Translations under genes and position numbers: made by a program
Notes under the pieces: generated by a model
Told to the model about the DNA's origin: nothing
The model's database searches: none
The model's input: only the letters and a program-made list of their open reading frames with translations
Shown: piece after piece, positions 26,185-34,609 of the stretch
Numbering within the stretch: position 1 is the stretch's first letter
Layout: each line of letters begins with the position of its first letter
Origin: Rhizobium phaseoli
GTDB taxonomy: Bacteria > Pseudomonadota > Alphaproteobacteria > Rhizobiales > Rhizobiaceae
Length of the DNA stretch: 64,000 nucleotides
NCBI RefSeq assembly: GCF_003985125.1
Contig: NZ_ML133570.1
Coordinates: forward strand, 1 to 64,000
Direction of reading: 5' to 3'

Positions 26185-28055
26185 TCCGCCGCCTCCGGCA
26201 TCAGCCCTGCCGCCGATTGCAGCTCGATGCGGAACACTGCGCCCCCTTCCGGATGATTGGCGGCGGCAAGGCTGCCGCCGAAATCCTTGACGATGTTATA
26301 GGAGATCGAAAGCCCGAGACCGAGCCCCTTGCCGACGCCTTTCGTTGTGAAGAACGGATCGAAGATGCGCTCGGCGATCGCCGCCGGCACACCCGGTCCA
26401 TGATCGCGCACCGTCAGCACCACCTTGCCGCCCTCCTCGAAGGCCGAAATCTCGATGCGTCTGTCGTCCAGCCCTTCCACGGCATCGGCAGCATTGGAGA
26501 TGACGTTCACCAGCACCTGCTGCAGGCGTACCGAACCGGCACGCACGACCGGCGGCCGCGTCCCGAGATCGAGCCGGAGCTCGGCGTCCGCCGCCTTCAG
26601 CCGCCATGCGACAATTTCCAGCGTATCGCGCATCGCCTCGTCGAGAGGAACCGGCCCGAGTTTCTCGTTCGGTTTGCGGGCGAAGTTGCGCAGGTGCCGG
26701 CTGATCGAGGCCATCCGGTCGATCAGCCCGCCGATCCGCCTGATATTGTCCCTGGCCTCCTCCATTCGCCCGCGGTCGATCAGCACGGCAGCACTGTCCG
26801 TATAGGTCTTGGCGGCGGCGAGCGGCTGGTTGAACTCATGCGAAAGAGCCGCTGACATTTGCCCGAGTCCGGCAAGCTTGCCGGCCTGGATCAGATCGGC
26901 CTGGGTCTGGCGAAGCTGCTGTTCGGTCAACCGCCGCTCTGAGATCTCCTCTTCGATGCGGCTGTTGACGCGGGCAAGATCGGCGGTGCGCTCCTGTACC
27001 CGCCGCTCCAACTCGCCCTGCGCCTCGGCCTGCATCTGCATGCGCTCGGCAAGCCGCGCCCGCCGCTGGCGAAGCACAGCGACGGCAAGCGCGGCGATGC
27101 AAAGGATGAGGAAGACGGCTACGAGTGCGGTGCGTGCTTGCGCGCGGATGGAGCTCGTTTCCATCAGCACGTTCACCGTCCAGTCCTCGGCCGGCATGTA
27201 ATGCGACAGCACCATATATTCGCTTGCACCCCGATCGCTCGCCAGCGTCATCAACTCGTGCTGTTCGAAGCGATGACGCGTCACCGGCAGCGCCGTCAGC
27301 CTGGCATTGGCATAACGCCGCGAGGCTTCCGTGCGGGCGATGCGGTCGGCTGTCAGCGGCAGGATCGCCCCATAGAGCCATTCCGGGCTGCCCGACATGA
27401 AGATGATGCCCTCCGGATCGGAGACAAAAATCTTGTATTCCCCACCGCTCCACGAGGATTCGATCATGTCGATATCGACCTTGAAGACGATGACGCCTCG
27501 AATATCCGCCTCGACCCGGATCGGCGCCGAGAAATAATAGCCGCGTTTCAGCGAGGTGGTGCCGAGCGCATAAAACCGCGCCTGCCGGCCTTCGATCGCC
27601 TCCTGGAAATAGGGCCTGTAGTTGAAATTCTGCCCGACGAAGCTTCCCGGTCCATCATAATTGCTGGCCGCGATCGTCTCCCCGTCCGGCTTCACGACAT
27701 AGATGTCGGAGGACTTCAACAGCCCGTTGATCTCTTTGAGGTAGAGATTGGCAGTCTCGCGCAACGCCATGTCGTCGGGGGTGCTGACCAGCTCCTTGAT
27801 ATCGTCGTGATCGGCAATCAGCGCCGGCAGCGCCTCATAGCGGTTGAGATGGCCGCTGAGCGCCGTAACGGCAAGGCGCAATGCCGTTCCCGCCTGCGCC
27901 GAGGCCTCCTCCATATAGGCGCGCGTCGCAATCGCGCTTCCATAGGTGAAGAAGGCGAAGATGACGAGCGGCACCACCAAAAGCGCCGCTATCGCACGAT
28001 ATCTCGAAGACAGGTCCGGCTCCTCCCTTTCTGCCTCCACTCCCCAGCAAGGCAC
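26181..28055 (-). CDS. DctB-like sensor histidine kinase
   Basis: This 624-residue inner-membrane kinase has a membrane helix at about residues 21-40, a periplasmic double-Cache-like sensor of ~265 residues and a second helix at about 310-328. A coiled-coil linker follows, then HisKA with the phospho-acceptor His406 in ALSHEFNQPLAAAKTY, and an HATPase domain with NVISNAADAV, DHGPGV and GKGLGLGLSI. The layout matches DctB, the C4-dicarboxylate sensor. The start is uncertain: GTG at 28055 is the first possible and GTG at 28040 another. It is translationally coupled to the regulator gene. A carboxylate ligand is inferred from the tct neighbours. Confidence 0.9.
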   Translation of the reverse strand: MPCWGVEAEREEPDLSSRYRAIAALLVVPLVIFAFFTYGSAIATRAYMEEASAQAGTALRLAVTALSGHLNRYEALPALIADHDDIKELVSTPDDMALRETANLYLKEINGLLKSSDIYVVKPDGETIAASNYDGPGSFVGQNFNYRPYFQEAIEGRQARFYALGTTSLKRGYYFSAPIRVEADIRGVIVFKVDIDMIESSWSGGEYKIFVSDPEGIIFMSGSPEWLYGAILPLTADRIARTEASRRYANARLTALPVTRHRFEQHELMTLASDRGASEYMVLSHYMPAEDWTVNVLMETSSIRAQARTALVAVFLILCIAALAVAVLRQRRARLAERMQMQAEAQGELERRVQERTADLARVNSRIEEEISERRLTEQQLRQTQADLIQAGKLAGLGQMSAALSHEFNQPLAAAKTYTDSAAVLIDRGRMEEARDNIRRIGGLIDRMASISRHLRNFARKPNEKLGPVPLDEAMRDTLEIVAWRLKAADAELRLDLGTRPPVVRAGSVRLQQVLVNVISNAADAVEGLDDRRIEISAFEEGGKVVLTVRDHGPGVPAAIAERIFDPFFTTKGVGKGLGLGLSISYNIVKDFGGSLAAANHPEGGAVFRIELQSAAGLMPEAAE

Positions 28056-28113
28056 GCCCGACGGGCTCCAAGTCTAATGATACGAACGGGGATTTCCAAG
28101 GGTCTGCCGAAAC

Positions 28114-28142
28114 TTGACACCCGGCGGGGCCGAATGTCCTAT
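28114..28142 (+). promoter_or_regulatory. Candidate sigma-70 promoter of the molybdopterin oxidoreductase gene
   Basis: TTGACA (28114-28119) is followed 17 bp later by TCCTAT (28137-28142). The -35 box is perfect and the -10 box weak. It lies 26 bp before the ATG at 28168, leaving room for a short leader. Confidence 0.35.
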
Positions 28143-28167
28143 TGCGACAACGCAAGGAGACCCGCTC

Positions 28168-28830
28168 ATGAGCGATGACCAGACGCCCGCCGACAGCAAG
28201 CTGACCAATTCCAAGCGCCGCTGGGCGGCGGAAGGCAAATTCCTGACCGGCCGCGTCAGCCGTCCTCAAGCCGAGCGGCTGCCGCCCGGTCAGCACCTCG
28301 TCAAGAACTGGCCGGTGCTCGATCTCGGCCAGCAGCCGGTCATTTCCACCGACAGCTGGCGGCTCGATGTCCGCGGCCTGGTCGAAACACCGCTCACCCT
28401 CAGCTGGGCCGCCTTCCAGACGATCGAGCAGAGCACCAAAGTCAGCGATATCCACTGCGTCACCACCTGGTCGCGCTACGACAACAACTGGAAAGGCGTT
28501 TCGACGCGGGATCTGCTCGATCTCGCCATGCCGAAGCGGGAAGCAGCCTACGTCATGCTGACGAGTTATGACGGCTACACCACCAACCTGCCGCTTGCCG
28601 ATTTCGCCGCCGAGGACGCGATCCTGGCGACCTCATGGGAGGGCCTGCCGCTGACGCCGGATCATGGCGGCCCCATGCGCCTTGTCGTGCCGCATCTCTA
28701 TTTCTGGAAAAGCACCAAATGGCTGCGCCAGATCGAGCTGATGCCCGCCGACACGGCCGGGTTCTGGGAAAAGAACGGCTACCACATGTATGGCGATCCG
28801 TGGCGCGAACAGCGCTATTCCGACGACTGA
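28168..28830 (+). CDS. Sulfite oxidase-like molybdopterin-dependent oxidoreductase
   Basis: The 220-residue protein has the sulfite oxidase/YedY-type molybdopterin fold: WRLDVRGLVETP near the N-terminal part, and VSDIHCVTTWSRYDNNWKG, whose Cys is the expected molybdenum ligand. HGGPMRLVVPHLYFWKSTKW follows in the C-terminal part. No Tat or Sec signal is visible, so it is probably cytoplasmic, like YuiH-type proteins. Substrate is unknown. The ATG at 28168 has AAGGAGA upstream. Its last 16 bases overlap, tail to tail, the end of a minus-strand gene. Confidence 0.85.
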   Translation: MSDDQTPADSKLTNSKRRWAAEGKFLTGRVSRPQAERLPPGQHLVKNWPVLDLGQQPVISTDSWRLDVRGLVETPLTLSWAAFQTIEQSTKVSDIHCVTTWSRYDNNWKGVSTRDLLDLAMPKREAAYVMLTSYDGYTTNLPLADFAAEDAILATSWEGLPLTPDHGGPMRLVVPHLYFWKSTKWLRQIELMPADTAGFWEKNGYHMYGDPWREQRYSDD

Positions 28831-29441
28831 GCCGTCTGCCGCAGCACGCGTCTAAGCACAAGGACGGCAAGACCGAACAGGGCAGCGACTCCTGTCAACG
28901 ATGCCATGCTGGCAGGATGAAGCGGCACTTTGCTCCAATTCGGCTTGACGATGTCGGCGGTGTTGAAGGCCTCGCCGCTGAACTGGCAGGTGATGAGCGC
29001 GAGCCCGCGACGCGCCATATCTGCGTCGATAGCCGAGATGATTTCACCCGCCGCAGTCGCCTCCCGCGGCATCTCCCGCATCGACAGCAGCACGGCTTTC
29101 GTCGCCGCAAGATAGGCATGGGCGCATTCGTTGAAAGGGCTTTCCTCATCCGTCACGCTGCCCGGCATCCGGCCCCACACACAATAGGAATACTGGATCT
29201 CGGCATAGTTCAGGACGCGGCGGAACGGTTCGTTCGTGTCGACCGCCCGCGACGCGAGCTCGATAATCCCGCTGCGGTAATCGGAAATCACCGCCATCTC
29301 GCCGTGGGAAACAGCGGGGACATCGAGACCGGCATGGGTGCCGCCGGTACCGCGCTCATGGGCAGACGTGTTACTCGCAAGCAATGGGAACAGACTTGCG
29401 GTCAGCGCGAGAGTCGCAAGCCTGCCGATGCGCCGGATCAC
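28815..29441 (-). CDS. Membrane-anchored periplasmic protein of the cobalt operon, unknown function
   Basis: I do not recognise this 208-residue protein. It has a signal peptide (about residues 1-27, ending NTSA), after which the mature chain begins HERGTGGTHAG, with His residues that could bind metal. The central ~130 residues contain paired Cys (YSYCVWG, NECAHAY, LITCQF). A hydrophobic C-terminal helix (ASLTGVAALFGLAVLVL) is followed by Arg residues. The GTG start at 29441 overlaps the cbtA stop (GTGA), so it is translationally coupled as the third gene of a cobalamin-riboswitch operon. A role in periplasmic cobalt handling is inferred from context. Confidence 0.7.
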   Translation of the reverse strand: MIRRIGRLATLALTASLFPLLASNTSAHERGTGGTHAGLDVPAVSHGEMAVISDYRSGIIELASRAVDTNEPFRRVLNYAEIQYSYCVWGRMPGSVTDEESPFNECAHAYLAATKAVLLSMREMPREATAAGEIISAIDADMARRGLALITCQFSGEAFNTADIVKPNWSKVPLHPASMASLTGVAALFGLAVLVLRRVLRQTAQSSE

Positions 29442-30172
29442 CGGAAGGCGGGCCGCAGCCCGCCCTTGAGGGCAAGCCGTCTTTCCGCCAGCGCTCCGAA
29501 GGCAAGGCCGAGCGTTGCCCATAGAATCGCGTGCATGCCGAGCGAGGTCGTGCGGAATCGCCAGAGCACCATTGCCGAAAAATTCTCCGGCACCTCGTTG
29601 ATCGGCGGCAGCAGATAAAGCACGACGCCGATGAAGACGAGATAGGCGAGACCGGCGATGATCGCGCCGTTCCAGAGACCGAAGCGCTCGCAAAGGCGGC
29701 GCGCCAGCGCCACGGCGGCAATCAGCGCCGCGACCGAAACGACGATCATCAGGAAGAACAGCTCCGTCCTGACGTTGATCGTGTCGGGGCTGCCGACCGC
29801 CGGCGGATTGGCCGGATATTTGATACCGGGAACGAGCACGATCGCCACGAAGGCGGCGATGGCGATGGCGGCAGAGGTGCCACGCGCCGAAAGAGCGCTG
29901 AAGCGGCCGTGCACGAAAGCAAAGGCGAGGGCAAAAAGCCCACCGACGGCAACGCTGTAGGCCATGACGCCGGTGAAGAGGCCAAGGCCGGCCTGCGTGG
30001 CGCGGCTGACGATTTCAGGTTCGGCCGCTTGCCCAGCCGCCTGCGTGCTCGCCTCCTCGAAGGCGATCGCCGCATCGACCAGCGGCTCGCCGAAGGTGTG
30101 GGCGAAGGCGAAAACGAGGATGCCAGCAATCAGGCCCGCGAACATGCCGCGAAGCAAAAGGTTTCCAACCAT
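29438..30172 (-). CDS. cbtA: CbtA cobalt transporter subunit
   Basis: CbtA is a predicted multi-helix cobalt transporter found with CbtB under cobalamin riboswitches. The 244-residue protein has about five to six membrane segments, starting GNLLLRGMFAGLIAGILVFAFAHTFGEP, quoted here in part as MFAGLIAGILVFAFAHTFGEP minus the last residues. The His in AFAHTFGEP, IKYPANPPAVG and a late GMHAILWATLGLAFG are typical of the family. It starts 12 bp after the cbtB stop. Transport of Co2+ is known by genomic association rather than shown here. Confidence 0.9.
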   Translation of the reverse strand: MVGNLLLRGMFAGLIAGILVFAFAHTFGEPLVDAAIAFEEASTQAAGQAAEPEIVSRATQAGLGLFTGVMAYSVAVGGLFALAFAFVHGRFSALSARGTSAAIAIAAFVAIVLVPGIKYPANPPAVGSPDTINVRTELFFLMIVVSVAALIAAVALARRLCERFGLWNGAIIAGLAYLVFIGVVLYLLPPINEVPENFSAMVLWRFRTTSLGMHAILWATLGLAFGALAERRLALKGGLRPAFR

Positions 30173-30184
30173 GTCAGTATTCCC

Positions 30185-30394
30185 TTAGTGGCAGGGAAAG
30201 CCGAGGAGATGACGGCCGTCATGCACGAACTCATGCACATACATGCCATTGAACAGCGCCATTGCGCCTTCCTCGGTGCCGACGAAATAGATAGCGATGA
30301 GCATCAGCAGGCCGCCGAAGATCGCCCAAGGAAGGATTTCGCCGACGGGGATCGGCGCCGGTGCCGCGACGGGCGTGAAAGTGGTGTCAGACAT
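30185..30394 (-). CDS. cbtB: CbtB cobalt transporter subunit
   Basis: CbtB is a one-helix protein with a His-rich C terminus. The 69-residue protein has a membrane helix (ILPWAIFGGLLMLIAIYFVG, about residues 20-39) and a tail containing MYVHEFVHDGRHLLGFPCH, where spaced His residues are the presumed metal site. The ATG at 30394 has GGAGG 5-6 bp upstream. It directly follows the cobalamin riboswitch and precedes cbtA. Confidence 0.92.
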   Translation of the reverse strand: MSDTTFTPVAAPAPIPVGEILPWAIFGGLLMLIAIYFVGTEEGAMALFNGMYVHEFVHDGRHLLGFPCH

Positions 30395-30435
30395 GTATTC
30401 CTCCGGAATGACGCGTTCAGTCGAAAGAGTGCTTG

Positions 30436-30560
30436 TGCGGCAGGGTCTGACTTCCAGCGCGAAGAGTTTTCGACACGCTGGTCACAGTGGCGCGACCGCG
30501 CCGGATTTCCACCGGCTTCCAAACCCGCAACAGCACGGTTATATCTGCACGCCGAAGACA
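30436..30560 (-). ncRNA. Cobalamin riboswitch controlling cbtBA
   Basis: On the minus strand the leader contains the conserved core GCCGGTGGAAATCCGGC (30500-30516), the GCCACTGTGACC segment, and a B12-box AGTCAGACCCTGCC (30439-30452). A variable hairpin (CCAGCG...CGCTGG) lies between them, as in cobalamin (AdoCbl) riboswitches. The 3' edge is about 42 bases before the cbtB ATG, so control of translation initiation is likely. High B12 would lower cobalt uptake. Outer boundaries are approximate. Confidence 0.88.
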
Positions 30561-30625
30561 CTGTCAACGAAACTTCACGAGCGCCTAAGGGCCATCCCCA
30601 CCGCTATCCGGAGATCAGCACGACC

Positions 30626-31180
30626 GTGAACACGCGCCTCACCTGGATCTGCCACGGCGCGACGGCTGCGAGCCGCAAGGCCCTGTTCCCGCTCGACGAA
30701 CCGCTGGAAGGCAAGGCCGCAGAAGAAGCGGGCAGGATGGCCGCCCTGCCCCGCGCCGACCGTATTGTCACGAGCCCCGCCTTGCGCGCCCGCCAGACAG
30801 CCGAGGCGTTGCGGCTTCGGGCCGCGATAGAGCCGTCGCTTCGCGACTGCGACCATGGCCGCTGGGCTGGCAAGTCGATCGCGGCGATCGAGGCGGAAGA
30901 GCCGGAAAACCTCATTGTCTGGATGACCGAGCCGGAAGCAACAGCCCACGGCGGCGAGAGTCTTGCTGAGTTGCGAAAGCGCGTCGCCGGCTGGATGGAC
31001 AGCCAATCGGGCCTCGGCGGTCACGTCATCGCCGTCAGCCACGCGGCCGTCATCCGGGCGGCGGTCGCGCATGTGCTTCAAGCGCCGCCCTCTTCCTTCT
31101 GGCTGAGCGACGTCGAGCCACTTGCCATCCTTCGTATGACCAGCAACGGCAGCCGCTGGTCTCTGCGCTTCCAGCATTAG
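30626..31180 (+). CDS. Histidine phosphatase superfamily protein, catalytic motif CHG
   Basis: The 184-residue protein has the phosphoglycerate-mutase-like fold: SPALRARQTAEAL (about residues 50-62), a central CDHGRWAGKS and VSHAAVIRAAVAH with the second active-site His. The N-terminal catalytic motif reads LTWICHGATAAS, so the usual Arg of RHG is Cys. Members include CobC-type alpha-ribazole phosphatases, and the gene lies divergently next to the cobalamin-riboswitch cobalt operon, so a B12-related role is possible. The GTG start at 30626 follows CCGGAGA. With the altered motif, activity is uncertain. Confidence 0.8.
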   Translation: MNTRLTWICHGATAASRKALFPLDEPLEGKAAEEAGRMAALPRADRIVTSPALRARQTAEALRLRAAIEPSLRDCDHGRWAGKSIAAIEAEEPENLIVWMTEPEATAHGGESLAELRKRVAGWMDSQSGLGGHVIAVSHAAVIRAAVAHVLQAPPSSFWLSDVEPLAILRMTSNGSRWSLRFQH

Positions 31181-31279
31181 AAATTCCTCATCTTATCCAG
31201 CCTTACACAAGCAAATCGCATCATTGCTGTTGAACCCGGTTTTGCCGGGACTACTTCCTTGTCCCAAGGAGATGGAAGA

Positions 31280-31396
31280 ATGACATATGATTGGAGTGGA
31301 GAACGTACGCGGCGCCTGCGTTTGATGCGCTTCGCCACGTACACGGTACTGGCCGGTCTCATCGTCAGCGTTCCGCTGTTGATTGTCACCGCCTGA
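31280..31396 (+). CDS. Small membrane peptide, 38 aa
   Basis: A short frame encodes 38 residues: a charged N terminus (MTYDWSGERTRRLRLMRF) followed by one hydrophobic helix (about residues 18-37) ending IVTA. It has a strong ribosome site (AAGGAGA, about 9 bp before the ATG) and is followed by a hairpin terminator, so expression is plausible. The layout, positive inside then one helix, suggests an inner-membrane peptide. Function is unknown. Confidence 0.6.
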   Translation: MTYDWSGERTRRLRLMRFATYTVLAGLIVSVPLLIVTA

Positions 31397-31404
31397 AGCA
31401 CGAA

Positions 31405-31440
31405 AAAGGGCGAGCATGCGACAGCACGCTCGCCTTCGTT
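31405..31440 (+). terminator. Hairpin terminator after the 38-aa peptide gene
   Basis: GGCGAGC (31409-31415) and GCTCGCC (31428-31434) form a stem with a 12-base loop, then TTCGTTGTTCTTCTTT. The stop of the small gene is 12 bp upstream. The remaining DNA to 31665 shows no gene. Confidence 0.6.
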
Positions 31441-31665
31441 GTTCTTCTTTCTGATCTTTGCAGTGCCAACTGGCTGCGGTAATTATTCTCCTTATGGTCG
31501 AAATCGGTGCAATAGCTGCGATGCTAATCCTGGTTGCATCACAACGTTTCCAGTCTCCTGACGGCACAGCGGCGAACCGTCCCCTCTGATAATTCGCCTT
31601 CTGGTTTCAACGAACATTTCAGATTTTCGTGATATCTCGCCGCGGGTGGAGATGGAGAAGGCATA

Positions 31666-33237
31666 ATGCCGGTGTTTTTCCAAAGCAGGGCCGGAAGGCA
31701 ATGCATGTCGGTTGTCGGGTTTGGAATAACCCTCTGGCTCCTCGGTACACTGCTGCACTTCGACGACAGCCTGGCTTCCTTCATGACCGGTTTCGGCGAC
31801 TACGGCGCCGACAAGCTCGTTCTTGGGCTCGGCATCTCCGGCGCCATGAGCTTCATTTATTCGGTGCTGCGGATTGCCGACCTGCGCAAGGAAATGGAAC
31901 TGGGCGTCGCCGCCCAGGCGAAGGCCGATTGGACGGCAACCCACGATCATCTGACCAAGCTGCCGAACCGTTACGCCTTCGAGCGCAAGATCCTTGCGCG
32001 ACCGGTCAAAAGCAACGAGGCCGAAATCGAGGAATGGGACCACAACGTCACCATCTTCTCCGTCGATCTCGACGGCTTCAAGAAGGTCAACGATCTCGTC
32101 GGCCACAAAGGCGGCGACGTGCTGTTGATCGAAGTCGCCAGGCGCATCTGTGCGCTCGGCAACGCCGATTGCGTCTACCGCTTCGGCGGCGACGAATTCA
32201 TCATTGTCGCCTTCGCTCTGACGGCGCAGCGGGAGGAGCGTTTCGCCAAGCTGCTGATCCAGGCCGTGACTCGGCCGATCCATATCGACGGCTTTGCCGT
32301 CGAAGTCGGTGCCAGCGTCGGCTACGATCGCTGGGCTGAGGGGACCGAACCGCTGGAGAATGCCGCCCACCGCGCCGATCTCGCTATGTATGAGGCCAAA
32401 TCACGCGGTCCCAACCATTATCTCGTCTTCGAAACCTCGATGCAGGACAAGGTAGCGGAGCGCGCCTCGCTGGAAACCAGGCTGCGTGCCGCAATCGCCA
32501 ACAAGAACATCAAGCCCTTCTATCAGCCGCTGATCGACCTGAAGACCGGTCAGCTCTGCGGTTTCGAAGCGCTGGCGCGCTGGACGGGCGAGGATGGCAT
32601 CCACATTCCGCCCCCGGTCTTTATCGACATTGCCGAGGAAACCGGCATGATCACCGCCCTGTTCGAGGATCTGCTCACCCAGGCCTGTAGCGACGCGCTC
32701 ACCTGGCCGGCGCATGTCATGTTGTCCTTCAACGTCTCGCCGGTGCAGATGGAAGACAAGCTGCTGACCTCCCGCATCCTTAAAGTCCTTTCGGCAAGCC
32801 GCCTGCCGCCGCAGCGCCTGGAAGTGGAAATCACGGAAAACGCGCTGATTCAGGATCCCGCCATCGCCGCCGTCATCCTCGATGAGTTGCATGCGGCCGG
32901 CATCCAGATCGCCCTCGACGATTTCGGCACCGGCTATTCGAGCCTCGCCCAGCTCGCCCGCTACCGCTTCGACAAGATCAAGATCGACAAGAGCTTCATC
33001 GCCACCTATCGCGACGACGAACGCCAGGAAAAGATCGTCCGCGCCATGCTTGGCCTCGGCAGAAGCCTCAATATCAAGACGACTGCGGAAGGTATCGAGG
33101 AGCATGGCCAGCTCGCCTTCCTGCTACAACTCGGCTGCGACATCGGCCAGGGCTATCTCTTCGGCAAGGCGATGCCCGCCGCCGAGGCGGGCATCTTTAT
33201 CCGCGACCGCGACGCCAATCTGGCGTCGACGGCCTGA
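31666..33237 (+). CDS. Membrane GGDEF-EAL protein (cyclic-di-GMP turnover)
   Basis: The 523-residue protein has two N-terminal membrane segments (about residues 16-32 and 48-66), then a GGDEF domain (THDHLTKLPNRYAFE; signature RFGGDEFII) and an EAL domain (GFEALARW; NVSPVQME; EITENAL; DDFGTGYSS). The catalytic residues of both domains look intact. No RxxD inhibitory site is seen five residues before GGDEF. It could both make and degrade c-di-GMP, although in such hybrids one activity usually dominates. The gene stands alone, with its own upstream region, and its signal is unknown as there is no large sensor domain. Confidence 0.93.
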   Translation: MPVFFQSRAGRQCMSVVGFGITLWLLGTLLHFDDSLASFMTGFGDYGADKLVLGLGISGAMSFIYSVLRIADLRKEMELGVAAQAKADWTATHDHLTKLPNRYAFERKILARPVKSNEAEIEEWDHNVTIFSVDLDGFKKVNDLVGHKGGDVLLIEVARRICALGNADCVYRFGGDEFIIVAFALTAQREERFAKLLIQAVTRPIHIDGFAVEVGASVGYDRWAEGTEPLENAAHRADLAMYEAKSRGPNHYLVFETSMQDKVAERASLETRLRAAIANKNIKPFYQPLIDLKTGQLCGFEALARWTGEDGIHIPPPVFIDIAEETGMITALFEDLLTQACSDALTWPAHVMLSFNVSPVQMEDKLLTSRILKVLSASRLPPQRLEVEITENALIQDPAIAAVILDELHAAGIQIALDDFGTGYSSLAQLARYRFDKIKIDKSFIATYRDDERQEKIVRAMLGLGRSLNIKTTAEGIEEHGQLAFLLQLGCDIGQGYLFGKAMPAAEAGIFIRDRDANLASTA

Positions 33238-33359
33238 CGGAGCTTCAGATGATGGGCTGCCCCGCGGCAAAATAACCGATGGACGAATGCATGCCTTTCC
33301 GCCGGCTGCCTCGACGCTAAGTTCGCCCCATCATCACGCCGCATGGAGTCTGCCAAGAC

Positions 33360-34538
33360 ATGCCCTCGAACGACTTGCTTCTGACCTTCAATGCCGGCTC
33401 CTCGACGGTCAAGATCGGCATCTTTGCCATGGAAGGCGCCAAGGCGCGGCCCATTGGCAAGGGCGTGATCGATCTCCGCGCCGAACCGCTTTCACTCGGA
33501 CTGAGCCGGGGGCCGCAGACATTCGACATGCCGTTGAAGGCGGAGGTGACGGAAGACCTGCACGATGTCATCGACGAGACTTTCACGCGTCTCGCCGATC
33601 ATTTCGACATAGCCGCCAGCCGCGCCGCCGGTCACCGCGTCGTCCATGGCGGCGACCGCTTCACGGGTGCGATCGCCCTCGACACCGCCGCTATCGATGC
33701 CGTCGAATCGCTGATCCCTCTCGCCCCCTTGCACCAGCCGCAGGCGCTGCGTTTCATCCGCGCGCTCAGGCATCTGAAGCCGCATCTTGCCCAGACGGCT
33801 TCCTTCGACACCGCCTTCCACGCCACCCAGGACGACCTCGTACGCCGCCTCGCCATACCCCGCTCCCTGCACGACGAGGGCATCAAACGTTACGGCTTCC
33901 ACGGGCTTTCTTATAAATTCATAGCTGGAGAACTTGCCCGCCAAGCGCCTGAAGCCGCCAAGGCGGTGGTCGCACATCTCGGCAGCGGCGCCAGCCTCTG
34001 TGCGCTGGACGGGGGCATCAGCCGCGATTGCAGCATGGGCTTTTCGACACTCGATGGCATCCCCATGGCGACGCGCCCGGGCTGGCTCGATCCTGGCGTC
34101 ATCCTGCATCTGGCAGGAGAGAGAAAACGCTCCCTGGGCGAAATCGAGGATCTGCTCTATCACCGCTCGGGCCTGCTCGGCGTTTCCGGCATCAGCGCCG
34201 ACACGCGCGACCTGTTGACGGACGGACGGCTGGAGGCACGCCAGGCAATCGACCTCTTCACGCTGCGCATTGCCGGGGAGATCGGCCGCATGGCGGTAAC
34301 CCTCGGCGGCCTCGATGCCGTCGTCTTCACCGCCGGCATCGGCGAGCACCAGCCCGAGATTCGCGCCGGCGTGGCGAAACACCTCGCCTGGCTCGGCCTT
34401 TCGATCGACGCAAAGGCCAATGTCGCCAATGGTTTTACGATCAGCTCGGGGGAAAGCCGCATCGCCGCCCATGTCATTGCCACGGACGAGGAACAGGTCA
34501 TCGCCGACGAGGCGCTGTCGCTTCTTGGCGAACGCTGA
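33360..34538 (+). CDS. ackA: Acetate kinase
   Basis: AckA interconverts acetyl phosphate plus ADP with acetate plus ATP. The 392-residue protein has the ASKHA signatures [14 protein letters not shown] (residues 6-19), [36 protein letters not shown], and [13 protein letters not shown] near the C terminus. The Asn, Arg and His positions expected for phosphate binding are present. It lies 71 bp upstream of phosphoketolase on the same strand. The pair converts the acetyl phosphate made by phosphoketolase into acetate and ATP. Confidence 0.94.
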   Translation: MPSNDLLLTFNAGSSTVKIGIFAMEGAKARPIGKGVIDLRAEPLSLGLSRGPQTFDMPLKAEVTEDLHDVIDETFTRLADHFDIAASRAAGHRVVHGGDRFTGAIALDTAAIDAVESLIPLAPLHQPQALRFIRALRHLKPHLAQTASFDTAFHATQDDLVRRLAIPRSLHDEGIKRYGFHGLSYKFIAGELARQAPEAAKAVVAHLGSGASLCALDGGISRDCSMGFSTLDGIPMATRPGWLDPGVILHLAGERKRSLGEIEDLLYHRSGLLGVSGISADTRDLLTDGRLEARQAIDLFTLRIAGEIGRMAVTLGGLDAVVFTAGIGEHQPEIRAGVAKHLAWLGLSIDAKANVANGFTISSGESRIAAHVIATDEEQVIADEALSLLGER

Positions 34539-34609
34539 TCCAGATCAATGGCGCGCCGGCGCCGGCGGCTAGAAATGACGTTGAACGCGTTTTCGAACGG
34601 GAGAAGCCC

